Numbered from the stretch's first letter, positions 52,089 through 60,826 are shown. The stretch is 64,000 nucleotides of DNA from Murimonas intestini (GCF_024622195.1 NZ_JANKBI010000012.1:1-64000); one strand, 5' to 3'. Numbers and translations are program-made. The notes: a model not told the origin generated them from the sequence alone.

Positions 52089-52850
52089 ATGAATTATCTG
52101 GAGATGAAGAATGTTAAGAAAAACTTCGGCGATCTGGAAGTGATCAAGGATATTTCCCTGACCGTCAGGCAGGGGGAGGTAGTTGCCGTTATCGGCCCGT
52201 CAGGGTCAGGAAAATCTACCCTGCTCAGATGCGCCACACTGCTGGAGAGCATGGACGGCGGTGAGCTGTCTTATCTGGGTGAAAAGGCCGTGTACACGGA
52301 CAATGACGGGAAGGTCACATATGCGGGAGCTGATGAACTGAGGAAGATAAGGTCCAACTTTGGGCTTGTATTTCAGAACTTTAATCTGTTTCCGCATTTT
52401 TCAGTGATGAAAAATATCATGGACGCGCCGGTGAGGGTGCAGAAAAGGAACAAAAAAGAAGTCTATGAGGAGGCAAAGCAGCTTCTTGACCAGATGGGCC
52501 TCTCAGATAAGGAGAACTGCTATCCGTACCAGCTCTCAGGAGGGCAGCAGCAGAGAGTATCTATTGCCAGGGCCCTGGCGCTGAAGCCCAAGGTCCTTTT
52601 CTTTGACGAGCCCACCTCTGCACTGGATCCTGAACTGACAGGGGAGATCCTGAAGGTCATAAAAGATCTGGCCGCCAGACACATGACTATGGTCATAGTG
52701 ACACATGAAATGAACTTTGCAAGGAATGTGGCCAATCATGTTGTATTCATGGAGAATGGCGTAATAGTGGAGCAGGGGGAACCGGAAGTACTTTTTAACT
52801 CCACAAACCCCAGAATGAAGGATTTCTTTGGTAAATTCCACGAAGTGTAA
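52089..52850 (+). CDS. Polar amino acid ABC transporter ATP-binding protein (GlnQ-like)
   Basis: A 253-residue nucleotide-binding domain: Walker A GPSGSGKSTLLRC (about 39-46), Q-loop VFQNFNLFPH, signature QLSGGQQQRVSIARAL, Walker B VLFFDEPTSALDPEL and the switch histidine in VIVTHEMNFA, all canonical for the HisP/GlnQ family. A small insertion (about 55-85, YLGEKAVYTDNDGKVTYAGADE) follows Walker A as in several clostridial members. It powers the importer encoded by the two preceding genes; AGGAGGCGGGG lies before the ATG. Confidence 0.94.
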   Translation: MNYLEMKNVKKNFGDLEVIKDISLTVRQGEVVAVIGPSGSGKSTLLRCATLLESMDGGELSYLGEKAVYTDNDGKVTYAGADELRKIRSNFGLVFQNFNLFPHFSVMKNIMDAPVRVQKRNKKEVYEEAKQLLDQMGLSDKENCYPYQLSGGQQQRVSIARALALKPKVLFFDEPTSALDPELTGEILKVIKDLAARHMTMVIVTHEMNFARNVANHVVFMENGVIVEQGEPEVLFNSTNPRMKDFFGKFHEV

Positions 52851-52875
52851 AATAGGAAGAAGTTAAAACTTGCTT

Positions 52876-52898
52876 TATGGTATACAATGTTATATAAT
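52876..52898 (+). promoter_or_regulatory. Promoter of purC
   Basis: Two overlapping -10 options: the extended TATGGTATACA (52876-52886), and TATAAT (52893-52898) with TTGCTT (52870-52875) 17 bp upstream. The block TATGGTATA-x-AATGT recurs before purA at 58535. Confidence 0.6.
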
Positions 52899-52910
52899 TT
52901 TTTCGTCAGC

Positions 52911-52970
52911 ACATGTCAGAGTAACCTTTCAGCCGCTTATCCGGCGGCTGGCTGCGGTGACCTGGCATGT
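52911..52970 (+). promoter_or_regulatory. Structured leader before purC
   Basis: A long imperfect stem pairs 52911-52926 with 52956-52970 and encloses a hairpin AGCCGC/GCGGCT (52931-52949). A further small hairpin TGCGT/ACGCA follows at 52973-52993. Only four T residues follow the main stem. It lies between the predicted purC promoter and the gene, so it may be a leader that senses a ligand, an attenuator, or the terminator of the upstream ABC operon. It does not match a riboswitch I know. Confidence 0.45.
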
Positions 52971-53033
52971 TTTGCGTGAACGAAAGAAACGCATGAATGC
53001 AGAAAACACACAAAAAGGATAGGTGGATGTCAA

Positions 53034-53738
53034 ATGGAAAAAAAGGAATTACTCTATGAAGGAAAAGCAAAAAAGGTATTTACCACAGAAGACCCGGATA
53101 TCTTGATCGTAGATTACAAAGACGATGCTACAGCATTCAACGGTCTTAAAAAAGGAACCATCGTTGGCAAGGGCGTTATCAACAACCGTATGACCAACCG
53201 TGTATTCCAGCTTTTAGAGAAGGAAGGCGTTCCGACTCATCTTGTAGAGGAATTAAGCGACAGGGAGACAGCAGTTAAGAAAGTAGAGATCGTTCCGCTG
53301 GAAGTTATCATCAGAAATGTGGCAGCAGGAAGCTTCTCCAAGAGACTTGGCGTGCCGGAAGGAACTAAGTTTAAAGCTCCGACTATCGAGTTCAGCTACA
53401 AAAATGACGATCTGGGCGATCCGCTCATCAATGACTATTTTGCCATCGCTCTTGACCTGGCTACCAGAGAAGAGATTGACATCATTACAAAATATGCTTT
53501 CAAAGTAAATGAAGTCCTCAAGGCTTATTTTATGGAAGCGAACATCGAATTAGTAGACTTCAAGATTGAATTCGGACGTTATCACGGACAGATCATTCTG
53601 GCTGATGAGACATCACCGGATACATGCAGGCTGTGGGATGCCACTACACATGAGAAACTTGACAAGGACCGTTTCAGAAGGGATCTTGGAAATGTAGAGG
53701 AAGCTTATAACGAAGTGTTCAAACGCCTCGGACTGTAA
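53034..53738 (+). CDS. purC: Phosphoribosylaminoimidazole-succinocarboxamide synthase
   Basis: SAICAR synthetase, which joins CAIR and aspartate with ATP in purine synthesis. The 234-residue protein opens with KKELLYEGKAKKVFTTEDPDILIVDYKDDATAFNG, the family nucleotide-binding start. It contains VPLEVIIRNVAAGSFSKRLGVPEG and later LVDFKIEFGRYHGQIILADETSPDTCRLWD, the signature strands. Size and motifs are fully normal. It has its own promoter with a structured leader and a strong terminator, though purF follows within 85 bp. Confidence 0.96.
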   Translation: MEKKELLYEGKAKKVFTTEDPDILIVDYKDDATAFNGLKKGTIVGKGVINNRMTNRVFQLLEKEGVPTHLVEELSDRETAVKKVEIVPLEVIIRNVAAGSFSKRLGVPEGTKFKAPTIEFSYKNDDLGDPLINDYFAIALDLATREEIDIITKYAFKVNEVLKAYFMEANIELVDFKIEFGRYHGQIILADETSPDTCRLWDATTHEKLDKDRFRRDLGNVEEAYNEVFKRLGL

Positions 53739-53748
53739 TCAATTACAC

Positions 53749-53789
53749 AGACCGCCCGGACGCTCTTATGAGCTTCCGGGCGGTCTTTT
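53749..53789 (+). terminator. Terminator after purC
   Basis: An 11-bp perfect stem (AGACCGCCCGG/CCGGGCGGTCT) extended by GCTC/GAGC around TTAT and followed by TTTT. It ends 32 bp before the purF start, so it may also attenuate readthrough into purF. Confidence 0.9.
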
Positions 53790-53821
53790 ATCTCGTCGTA
53801 ATTTCAAAGAAAGGTAAACTG

Positions 53822-55267
53822 ATGAAAAACAATTTACATGCGCAAATGGAGGTATCAGACAAGCTGAAGGAAGAATGCGGTGTCTTCGGCATATATGATT
53901 TTGACGGCAATGATGTAGCATCCACGATCTATTACGGATTGTTTGCGTTACAGCACAGGGGGCAGGAGAGCTGCGGGATAGCAGTGAGCGATACAAAAGG
54001 CCCCAAGGGTGTAGTGCAGTCCTATAAGGGGATGGGACTTGTAAATGAGGTTTTTACAGAAGATACTTTTGATAATATGAAAGGGGACATAGGCGTGGGC
54101 CATGTCCGCTATTCAACAGCAGGGGCCAGCAGCAGGGAAAATGCTCAGCCTCTTGTTTTAAATTATATTAAAGGAACACTTGCCCTCGCCCATAACGGAA
54201 ACCTGATCAATGCTGTCAGGCTGCGCGAGGAGCTGGCCTATGACGGGGCCATATTCCAGACAACGATCGATTCGGAGGTTATCGCTTACCACATAGCAAG
54301 GGCCAGAGTGAAGACGGCTACTGTGGAAGAAGCGGTGCTTCATGCGATGAAGAAGGTGGAGGGAGCATATTCTCTTGTGGTCATGTCTCCCAGAAAGCTT
54401 ATAGGAGCAAGGGATCCTTATGGTTTCAAGCCACTGTGTATCGGTAAAAGGGATAACGCATATATCATCACATCTGAGACATGTGCCCTGGATACCATCG
54501 GGGCGGAATTCGTCCGGGACGTGCTGCCGGGTGAGATCGTCACTATCACAAAGGACGGCATCAAGTCTGATACAAGTATGTGTCTTCCGGCAGAGAAGGA
54601 AGCCCGTTGTATCTTTGAATATATATATTTTGCAAGGCCGGACAGCAGGATCGACGGCCGGAGCGTGTACCATTCCAGAATACTTGCAGGCAGATACCTG
54701 GCGATGGATTCACCTGTGGAGGCGGACCTTGTGGTGGGCGTGCCTGAGTCAGGAAATGCTGCGGCGCTTGGATACTCACTGGAGTCTGGCATCCCATATG
54801 GCACGGCCTTTGTAAAAAACGGCTATGTAGGAAGGACATTCATTAAGCCAAAGCAGAGCAGCAGAGAATCAAGCGTTAGGGTAAAGCTGAATGTATTAAA
54901 AGAAGCGGTGGAGGGAAAACGTATTATCATGATCGACGACTCCATCGTGAGAGGCACCACCAGCGACAGGATCGTGAGCATGCTCAAGGAAGCAGGGGCG
55001 AAAGAGGTCCATATGAGGGTCAGCTCCCCGCCGTTTTTGTGGCCGTGCTATTTTGGCACAGATGTACCGGCAAGAGAGCAGCTCATCGCTTATAACCGTA
55101 CAATAGAGGAAATAAGGGAAATGATAGGGGCCGATTCACTTGGGTATCTTAAGACAGAGCGTCTGGAACAGCTGACGGGAGGCCTTCCCATCTGCAAAGG
55201 CTGCTTTACTGGAAATTATCCGCTGGATCCGCCTGAGGATGATATAAGAGGCGATTTTGAAAAGTAA
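53822..55267 (+). CDS. purF: Amidophosphoribosyltransferase
   Basis: This catalyses the first committed step of purine synthesis: PRPP plus glutamine to phosphoribosylamine. ATG 53822 gives an 18-residue propeptide before the nucleophile Cys19 (KLKEECGVFGIYDFDG), which is removed on maturation as in the Bacillus enzyme. The glutaminase part has HRGQESCGIAV and VGHVRYSTAG. The PRPP loop is IIMIDDSIVRGTTSDRIV. Cysteines in RCIFEYIYFARPDS, WPCYFGTD and ICKGCFTGNYP mark the oxygen-sensitive [4Fe-4S] type. The upstream in-frame extension would run into the purC terminator and is rejected. Confidence 0.95.
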   Translation: MKNNLHAQMEVSDKLKEECGVFGIYDFDGNDVASTIYYGLFALQHRGQESCGIAVSDTKGPKGVVQSYKGMGLVNEVFTEDTFDNMKGDIGVGHVRYSTAGASSRENAQPLVLNYIKGTLALAHNGNLINAVRLREELAYDGAIFQTTIDSEVIAYHIARARVKTATVEEAVLHAMKKVEGAYSLVVMSPRKLIGARDPYGFKPLCIGKRDNAYIITSETCALDTIGAEFVRDVLPGEIVTITKDGIKSDTSMCLPAEKEARCIFEYIYFARPDSRIDGRSVYHSRILAGRYLAMDSPVEADLVVGVPESGNAAALGYSLESGIPYGTAFVKNGYVGRTFIKPKQSSRESSVRVKLNVLKEAVEGKRIIMIDDSIVRGTTSDRIVSMLKEAGAKEVHMRVSSPPFLWPCYFGTDVPAREQLIAYNRTIEEIREMIGADSLGYLKTERLEQLTGGLPICKGCFTGNYPLDPPEDDIRGDFEK

Positions 55268-55307
55268 TTGATAACAACTATTAAACTATTCCGAAGGAGA
55301 ACGAAAA

Positions 55308-56741
55308 ATGAGTACAGACAGATATCAAAGCCCGTTATCGGAGCGCTATGCCAGCAAAGAGATGCAGTATATCTTCTCACCTGACAAGAAATTCAGGACA
55401 TGGAGGAAGCTGTGGATCGCACTGGCTGAGACTGAGAAAGAACTGGGACTGAATATTACTGACGAGCAGATCGAAGAGATGAAGGCTCATGCTGAAGACA
55501 TCAATTACGATGTGGCAAAAGAGAGAGAAAAGGTAGTAAGACATGATGTAATGTCGCATGTCTACGCTTACGGTGTACAGTGCCCCAAGGCAAAAGGGAT
55601 CATCCATCTGGGCGCCACCTCCTGTTACGTTGGCGACAATACGGATGTGATTGTCATGTCTGAAGCGTTAAAGCTGGTGAAGAGAAAGCTGATCAATGTT
55701 ATCGCTGAGCTGGCAAAATTTGCAGATGAGTACAAAGAGCTTCCAACCCTTGCATTTACCCACTTCCAGCCGGCACAGCCTACCACAGTGGGAAAGAGAG
55801 CTACTCTGTGGATGCAGGAGTTTTTAATGGACTTTGAAGATCTGGAGTATGTTCTTGGCAGCATGAAGCTTCTGGGGTCCAAAGGCACAACAGGCACACA
55901 GGCCAGTTTCCTTGAGCTTTTTGACGGCGATCAGGAGACTATCGATAAAATCGATCCCATGATTGCCAAAAAGATGGGATTTGAGGAATGCTATCCTGTT
56001 TCTGGACAGACATATTCCAGAAAGCTGGATACAAGAGTACTCAATGTACTGGCGGGAATCGCAGCCAGCGCTCACAAGTTCTCAAATGATATCCGTCTGC
56101 TGCAGCACCTCAAGGAGGTGGAGGAGCCCTTTGAGAAGACGCAGATCGGTTCTTCAGCAATGGCATATAAGAGAAATCCCATGAGAAGTGAGAGGATCGC
56201 GTCCCTTTCCAGATATGTGATGGTGGATGCGCTGAATCCTGCTATCACTTCAGCTACCCAGTGGTTCGAGAGGACTCTGGATGATTCTGCAAATAAGCGA
56301 CTTTCCATTCCGGAAGGATTCCTGGCCATAGATGGTATCCTGGATCTGTGCCTGAATGTAGTGGATGGTCTTGTGGTATATCCTAAGGTTATCGAAAAAC
56401 GCCTCCGCTCAGAGCTTCCGTTCATGGCTACAGAAAATATCATGATGGATGCAGTGAAAGCAGGCGGTGACAGGCAGGAACTCCACGAGAGGATCAGAGA
56501 GCTGTCCATGGAAGCGGGCAGGAATGTAAAAGTAGAAGGAAAAGAAAATAACCTTCTGGAACTGATCGCTGCTGATCCGGCGTTTAATATGAGCCTGGAA
56601 GATCTGCAGAAAACTATGGACCCGTCTAAATATGTGGGAAGGGCCCCGGTTCAGGTAACGGCATTCCTCACTAAGACAATCGGGCCTGTCCTTGATAAAA
56701 ATAAAGACCTGCTTGGTATGAAGGCTGAGATCAACGTGTAA
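55308..56741 (+). CDS. purB: Adenylosuccinate lyase
   Basis: A 477-residue fumarase/aspartase-superfamily lyase that releases fumarate from SAICAR and from adenylosuccinate. The superfamily signature is SSAMAYKRNPMRSERI, holding the flexible catalytic-serine loop. Other conserved parts are HDVMSHVYAYG with the first histidine, GATSCYVGDNTD, and TLAFTHFQPAQPTTVGKR. Its product serves purC's pathway and, with purA, AMP synthesis. GAAGGAG precedes the ATG. The gene lies 40 bp after purF and is probably cotranscribed. Confidence 0.95.
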   Translation: MSTDRYQSPLSERYASKEMQYIFSPDKKFRTWRKLWIALAETEKELGLNITDEQIEEMKAHAEDINYDVAKEREKVVRHDVMSHVYAYGVQCPKAKGIIHLGATSCYVGDNTDVIVMSEALKLVKRKLINVIAELAKFADEYKELPTLAFTHFQPAQPTTVGKRATLWMQEFLMDFEDLEYVLGSMKLLGSKGTTGTQASFLELFDGDQETIDKIDPMIAKKMGFEECYPVSGQTYSRKLDTRVLNVLAGIAASAHKFSNDIRLLQHLKEVEEPFEKTQIGSSAMAYKRNPMRSERIASLSRYVMVDALNPAITSATQWFERTLDDSANKRLSIPEGFLAIDGILDLCLNVVDGLVVYPKVIEKRLRSELPFMATENIMMDAVKAGGDRQELHERIRELSMEAGRNVKVEGKENNLLELIAADPAFNMSLEDLQKTMDPSKYVGRAPVQVTAFLTKTIGPVLDKNKDLLGMKAEINV

Positions 56742-56757
56742 TTATTATGGGTAAAAG

Positions 56758-57657
56758 ATGAGTATAAACCTGGAATATTATAAGATTTTTTACTATGTAG
56801 CAAAACTGGAGGGAATCACATCAGCGGCGGAGGAACTGGCTATCTCCCAGCCGGCTGTCAGCCAGGCAGTGAAGCAGCTGGAGACAGCGCTTGGCACTGT
56901 ACTGTTTGTACGGACCGGCAGGGGAGTCCATCTGACGCCCGCAGGAGAGATGCTCTATTCTTACGTAAAGAGAGGATATGAGTATATCTGTCTGGGAGAA
57001 GAGAAGTTAAAGGAGATGCTGGATCTGGAATCCGGTGAGATACGCATAGGAGCCAGCGACATGACCCTGAAGTATTATCTGCTCAACTATCTCCAGCGTT
57101 TTCATGAAGAATTCCCAAAAGTAAAGCTGACGGTCACAAACGGGCCGACACCGGAAACCCTCAGATACCTCCAGGAGGGACGTATAGACTTCGGGGTTGT
57201 GACTCAGCCCTTTGAAGAACGTGCAGACCTGGAGGCAAGGCCTGTGCGCAGCATACAGGACATCTTTGTGGCCGGAACAAAGTTTTCTTATTTAAAAAAT
57301 GTGAGGCTGAGCTTCAGTGACCTGGAGGATCTGCCGGTCATCTGCCTGGAGAAGAACACCAGCACAAGAAGATACATGGACAGGGTGCTGGCTGAAAACG
57401 GCGTGATCTTAAATCCGGAGATAGAGCTGGCCACAAGTGATATACTTGTCCAGTTCGCTAAAAGAGATCTGGGCATTGCAGAAATAGTCAAAGACTTTGC
57501 GCTCCCATTCCTGGAGAGTGGAGAGCTTTTCGAGCTCGAACTGGATAACGAGATACCCGCCAGACAGATCTGCCTGGTCCAGGATAAGAAAAATCCACCG
57601 TCCGCAGCGGCGCAGAAGCTGATTGGGGGGATGGGGGAGTGCTGTTTAGCGGAGTAA
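56758..57657 (+). CDS. LysR-family transcriptional regulator
   Basis: A 299-residue LysR regulator. The N-terminal winged helix-turn-helix is YYKIFYYVAKLEGITSAAEELAISQPAVSQAVKQLETALGTVLFVRTGRGVHLTPAGE. The effector domain of two Rossmann-like lobes begins near residue 90 (GEIRIGASDMTLKYYLLNYLQRFHEEFPKVKLTV). It follows purB by 16 bp on the same strand, so it may be read with the purine genes, but LysR proteins usually control a divergent or distant gene and no such target is evident here. Its last codons overlap the left end of the large inverted-repeat region downstream. Confidence 0.93.
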   Translation: MSINLEYYKIFYYVAKLEGITSAAEELAISQPAVSQAVKQLETALGTVLFVRTGRGVHLTPAGEMLYSYVKRGYEYICLGEEKLKEMLDLESGEIRIGASDMTLKYYLLNYLQRFHEEFPKVKLTVTNGPTPETLRYLQEGRIDFGVVTQPFEERADLEARPVRSIQDIFVAGTKFSYLKNVRLSFSDLEDLPVICLEKNTSTRRYMDRVLAENGVILNPEIELATSDILVQFAKRDLGIAEIVKDFALPFLESGELFELELDNEIPARQICLVQDKKNPPSAAAQKLIGGMGECCLAE

Positions 57658-57684
57658 CAGGACGCTTTGTGTGAGGGGCAGTGA

Positions 57685-57942
57685 GCCGTCAGACAGGGCA
57701 GGGAAGGGGTTCAGGGTTCTGTCCGAACCGCTGCGTCCTGAAACTCTAAGGCTGCGGGGAACGCTAGAACCGCAAAAAGCGGCCGGAAACTCGGTGCGTT
57801 TGCCGATGCAACCGCCCCTCAGACAGCTCCGGCCTCGAGTGCAAGCACTCGTTTTTGCTGACCGCGTTCCCCGCAGCCTAAGAGTTTCATGTCCTCACTA
57901 TAGTCCGCCACCCTGAACCCCTTCCCTGCCCTGCCTGACGGC
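57685..57942 (+). repeat. Giant palindromic element, copy 1
   Basis: 33-bp arms at 57685-57717 and 57910-57942 pair with one mismatch. Inside, a second stem of about 26 bp (TGAAACTCTAAGG side with CCTAAGAGTTTCA side) and a third (GGCCGG/CCGGCC) enclose small hairpins such as GAGTGC-AA-GCACTC. The central core at 57785-57831 (GGAAACTCGGTGCGTTTGCC onward) is shared with copy 2. The whole 258 bp could fold into one branched rod. Confidence 0.75.
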
Positions 57943-58165
57943 GCCAAATTTACTGGCACAAAGCTGGCTGTTATAAACAGGCTTGGGTTGAGGTAGAAGA
58001 CTACTATGTATGCGAAAAAGTTTGGTTAAAATCTTTTCTATGGAGTCTCCAGTTTCAAAATAAATAACTGATTCCGCTATGTTCCTGGGATCCAATAAAG
58101 TAGTGGCCTCACCCATACCTCAGCCTCATTACGGGAGCCAGCTTTGCATCGATAAACTTGGCATT

Positions 58166-58434
58166 AGCGGGAGGGGCAGGCGGCGGGCGTGTGGTTTCGG
58201 GGTGAAGGACTTGAGCGAGGACATGAAAATCTTAGGTTCCAGAGGCTGCGGTCAGTGAAAGTGAGCGCTTGCGCTCAAGGGCGGAACTGTCTGAGGGGCG
58301 TTTGCATCAGGCAAACGCACCGAGTTTCCGCCCGCCTTTCACGGTTCAAGCAGACTTTGGAACCTTAGATTTTCAGGACACAGCGGTTCGGACAGAACCC
58401 CGAAACCACACGCCCGCCGTCTGCCCCTTCCGCT
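58166..58434 (-). repeat. Giant palindromic element, copy 2 (opposite orientation)
   Basis: 37-bp arms at 58166-58202 and 58398-58434 pair with two mismatches but differ in sequence from the arms of copy 1. On the minus strand the core (58281-58331) matches copy 1: GCGGAAACTCGGTGCG, the GCGTTTGC/GCAAACGC hairpin and CCCCTCAGACAG. Stems covary: GGGCGG/CCGCCC here against GGCCGG/CCGGCC in copy 1, and GAGCGC/GCGCTC against GAGTGC/GCACTC. Confidence 0.75.
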
Positions 58435-58534
58435 GATTCACTACCTACAATGCAAAGCGTCCTCCCCGCCTCTAATCATCTAAACAGCAATATAAGTTTC
58501 AGTTATGTGTAACATAAAAAATATTAATTTTACT

Positions 58535-58547
58535 TATGGTATAAAAT
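58535..58547 (+). promoter_or_regulatory. Promoter of purA
   Basis: Extended -10 TATGGTATAAAAT with a TATG-n extension; TATACT follows at 58552-58557 as an alternative. The block is nearly the same as that before purC. A small hairpin (AGGGC/GCCCT) lies in the leader at about 58567-58580. Confidence 0.5.
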
Positions 58548-58623
58548 GTAGTATACTATCATCGTTAGGGCAGAGGCCCTCTTAAACGAGAAAAAAGTGA
58601 AATCCATACAGGAGGATATGCAT

Positions 58624-59898
58624 ATGGTACAGGCAGTAGTGGGAGCAAACTGGGGAGACGAAGGAAAGGGCAAGATCACGGATATGCTGGCTGAGAAGGC
58701 CGATATCATCGTAAGATTCCAGGGAGGTGCAAATGCGGGACATACTATTGTGAACAACTATGGAAAGTTCGCGCTTCATACATTGCCTTCAGGAGTATTT
58801 TATGACCACACTACAAGTGTTATCGGAAACGGAGTTGCTTTAAATATTCCAGTTTTATTTAATGAAATAAAGAGCATTGTGGACAGGGATGTGCCCGCCC
58901 CGAAGATACTTGTATCAGACCGCGCGCAGATCGTGATGTCTTATCACATTTTATTTGATCAGTGTGAAGAGGAACGTCTTGGCAAGAAGTCCTTTGGCTC
59001 TACAAAGTCTGGTATTGCCCCATTCTATTCTGATAAATATGCAAAAATAGGGTTCCAGGTCAGTGAGCTTTTTGATGAAGAACTGCTTCAGGAAAAAGTA
59101 GTGCGTATCTGTGAACAGAAAAATGTCATCTTGGAACATTTATATCATAAACCGGCCATAAAACCGGAAGACCTTCTGGAAGAGCTTCACGGCTACAGAG
59201 ATATGGTGGCGCCTTACGTGTGCGACGTATCAGCATTTCTGTGGGAGGCATTAAAGGAAGGTAAGGAGATCCTGCTGGAAGGACAGCTTGGTTCATTGAA
59301 AGATCCTGACCACGGTATATATCCGATGGTAACATCTTCCTCCACTCTGGCTGCTTACGGAGCCATCGGTGCGGGAATCCCTCCTTATGAGATCAAGAAG
59401 ATCGTCACAGTCGTAAAAGCTTACTCAAGCGCTGTAGGCGCAGGAGCATTTGTAAGCGAGATCTTCGGTGAGGAAGCAGATGAACTGAGACGGCGCGGAG
59501 GAGACGGCGGAGAGTTTGGCGCGACTACAGGACGTCCGAGACGTATGGGATGGTTCGACTGCGTAGCCACAAAGTACGGCTGCCGCATCCAGGGTACTAC
59601 AGATGTAGCATTTACCGTGCTGGATGTGCTTGGATATCTGGAAGAGATCCCTGTATGTGTGGGCTATGAGATCGACGGGGAAGTGACAACAGATTTCCCG
59701 ACTACAGCAAAGCTTGATAAAGCTAAACCAGTCCTGAAGACACTTCCCGGCTGGAAGTCTGATATCAGGGGAATCAAAAAGTATGAAGATTTACCTGAAA
59801 ACTGCCGCAAATATATAGAATTTGCAGAAGAGCAGATAGGATTCCCGATTACCATGATCTCTAATGGACCGGGAAGAGAAGATATTATCTACAGGTAA
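58624..59898 (+). CDS. purA: Adenylosuccinate synthetase
   Basis: The enzyme joins IMP and aspartate with GTP to give adenylosuccinate. The 424-residue protein starts VQAVVGANWGDEGKGKITDML with the GDEGKGK P-loop (residues 11-17), then GGANAGHTIV with the catalytic histidine, and later TTGRPRRMGWFDCVATKYG with the IMP-binding arginines. ATG 58624 has AGGAGG (58610-58615) 8 nt upstream, whereas ATG 58618 is too close to it; the family start agrees. It is separated from the other pur genes by the large palindromes and has its own promoter. Confidence 0.96.
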   Translation: MVQAVVGANWGDEGKGKITDMLAEKADIIVRFQGGANAGHTIVNNYGKFALHTLPSGVFYDHTTSVIGNGVALNIPVLFNEIKSIVDRDVPAPKILVSDRAQIVMSYHILFDQCEEERLGKKSFGSTKSGIAPFYSDKYAKIGFQVSELFDEELLQEKVVRICEQKNVILEHLYHKPAIKPEDLLEELHGYRDMVAPYVCDVSAFLWEALKEGKEILLEGQLGSLKDPDHGIYPMVTSSSTLAAYGAIGAGIPPYEIKKIVTVVKAYSSAVGAGAFVSEIFGEEADELRRRGGDGGEFGATTGRPRRMGWFDCVATKYGCRIQGTTDVAFTVLDVLGYLEEIPVCVGYEIDGEVTTDFPTTAKLDKAKPVLKTLPGWKSDIRGIKKYEDLPENCRKYIEFAEEQIGFPITMISNGPGREDIIYR

Positions 59899-59986
59899 AA
59901 TAGGCGTCAGCTGTTGATACGTAGAATTCCGGACACATATCACTATCATATCAAATATAAAACGCTTTCTGTTAAGCGGGTATATA

Positions 59987-60025
59987 AAAATCTCCAGCCT
60001 TAATTATACGGCTGGGGATTTTTTC
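59987..60025 (+). terminator. Terminator after purA
   Basis: A 13-bp stem with one mismatch (AAAATCTCCAGCC with GGCTGGGGATTTT), a 10-nt loop, then a T-run. Confidence 0.9.
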
Positions 60026-60102
60026 TTTCAATTCCAATAGAATTGCGTTAAAAGTCAGCACGCTGACTATATTCTAACTACATAGTAAAGGAATGGTGTA
60101 TT

Positions 60103-60816
60103 ATGAGGGAAAAAATGTACGGTATCATTGAACCCGGCGATGGTTCGAACACGCTTAGTAAAATATACGATTATATTATGATTGTCACTATTATTGTTAG
60201 TGTTATCCCACTATTTTTCAAACATGAAAGCACATTTTTTCGTGCATCTGATAAAGTCACGGTTTCAATTTTTATTATTGATTATCTGTTAAGACTAATT
60301 ACTGCAGACTATAAATATAGTCGGAAAAAGGTCTTTTCATTCATACGCTACCCGTTTTCTTTTATGGCTATTATAGATTTAATCGCCATATTGCCGTCTG
60401 TTTCTATTGTAAACAATAGTCTAAAATTGTTTAAAATGTTAAGAATGGCTCGTGCCATGCGGGTTTTGCGTATTTTTAAGACTTTCCGTTATTCTAAAAA
60501 TATTGCAATCATCGTAAAAGTATTTAATTCGTCAAAAGAGGCACTGTCTGCTGTATGTATGCTTGCAGCTCTATATATTGTTGTCTCTGCATTGATTGTA
60601 TTTAATGTTGAACCTAATTCGTTCAATAATTTTTTTGAAGCTATATATTGGGCTACTGTTTCTCTCACCACGGTAGGCTACGGCGATATTTACCCGGTAT
60701 CTACCGCAGGAAGGATTGTTACCATGATTTCGTCTGTTTTTGGTATCGCTATTGTTGCTTTACCTGCTGGCATAATAACTGCTGGCTATATGAATGAGAT
60801 AAACAATAAAGAGTAG
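60103..60816 (+). CDS. Voltage-gated-type potassium channel (ion transport family)
   Basis: A 237-residue six-helix channel subunit that should form a tetramer. Helices S1-S3 lie within about residues 18-105. S4 is arginine-rich with regular spacing (MLRMARAMRVLRIFKTFRYSK), the voltage sensor. The pore loop ends in the K+ selectivity filter TTVGYGD, and S6 (AGRIVTMISSVFGIAIVALPAGIITAGYM) has the glycine hinge. The protein is short and lacks a cytosolic regulatory domain. It is a single-gene unit between terminators and looks AT-richer than the pur genes. It may set membrane potential or relay stress signals. Confidence 0.93.
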   Translation: MREKMYGIIEPGDGSNTLSKIYDYIMIVTIIVSVIPLFFKHESTFFRASDKVTVSIFIIDYLLRLITADYKYSRKKVFSFIRYPFSFMAIIDLIAILPSVSIVNNSLKLFKMLRMARAMRVLRIFKTFRYSKNIAIIVKVFNSSKEALSAVCMLAALYIVVSALIVFNVEPNSFNNFFEAIYWATVSLTTVGYGDIYPVSTAGRIVTMISSVFGIAIVALPAGIITAGYMNEINNKE

Positions 60817-60826
60817 TTCGGTTCTT

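Larger units (their letters stand above)
57640..58489. repeat. Large non-coding inverted-repeat region between LysR gene and purA
   Basis: About 850 bp without a believable ORF. The outer ends match in inverted order: TGCTGTTTAG (57640-57649) with CTAAACAGCA (58480-58489), and AGGACGCTTTG (57659-57669) with its complement (58453-58463). Within them are two palindromic elements in opposite orientation, at 57685-57942 and 58166-58434, separated by about 220 bp of unremarkable AT-richer sequence. The left end includes the last codons of the LysR gene, as if an inverted duplication had copied its tail. Confidence 0.7.

Noticed and set aside
52911..52970. ZTP, purine or SAM riboswitch before purC
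   Set aside because: None of the conserved core sequences of those classes could be found; kept only as an unassigned structured leader.
57671..57916. Plus-strand 81-codon frame in the large palindrome
   Set aside because: It spans inverted repeats, is rich in Pro/Arg as expected from GC-rich palindromes, has no ribosome binding site and resembles no protein.
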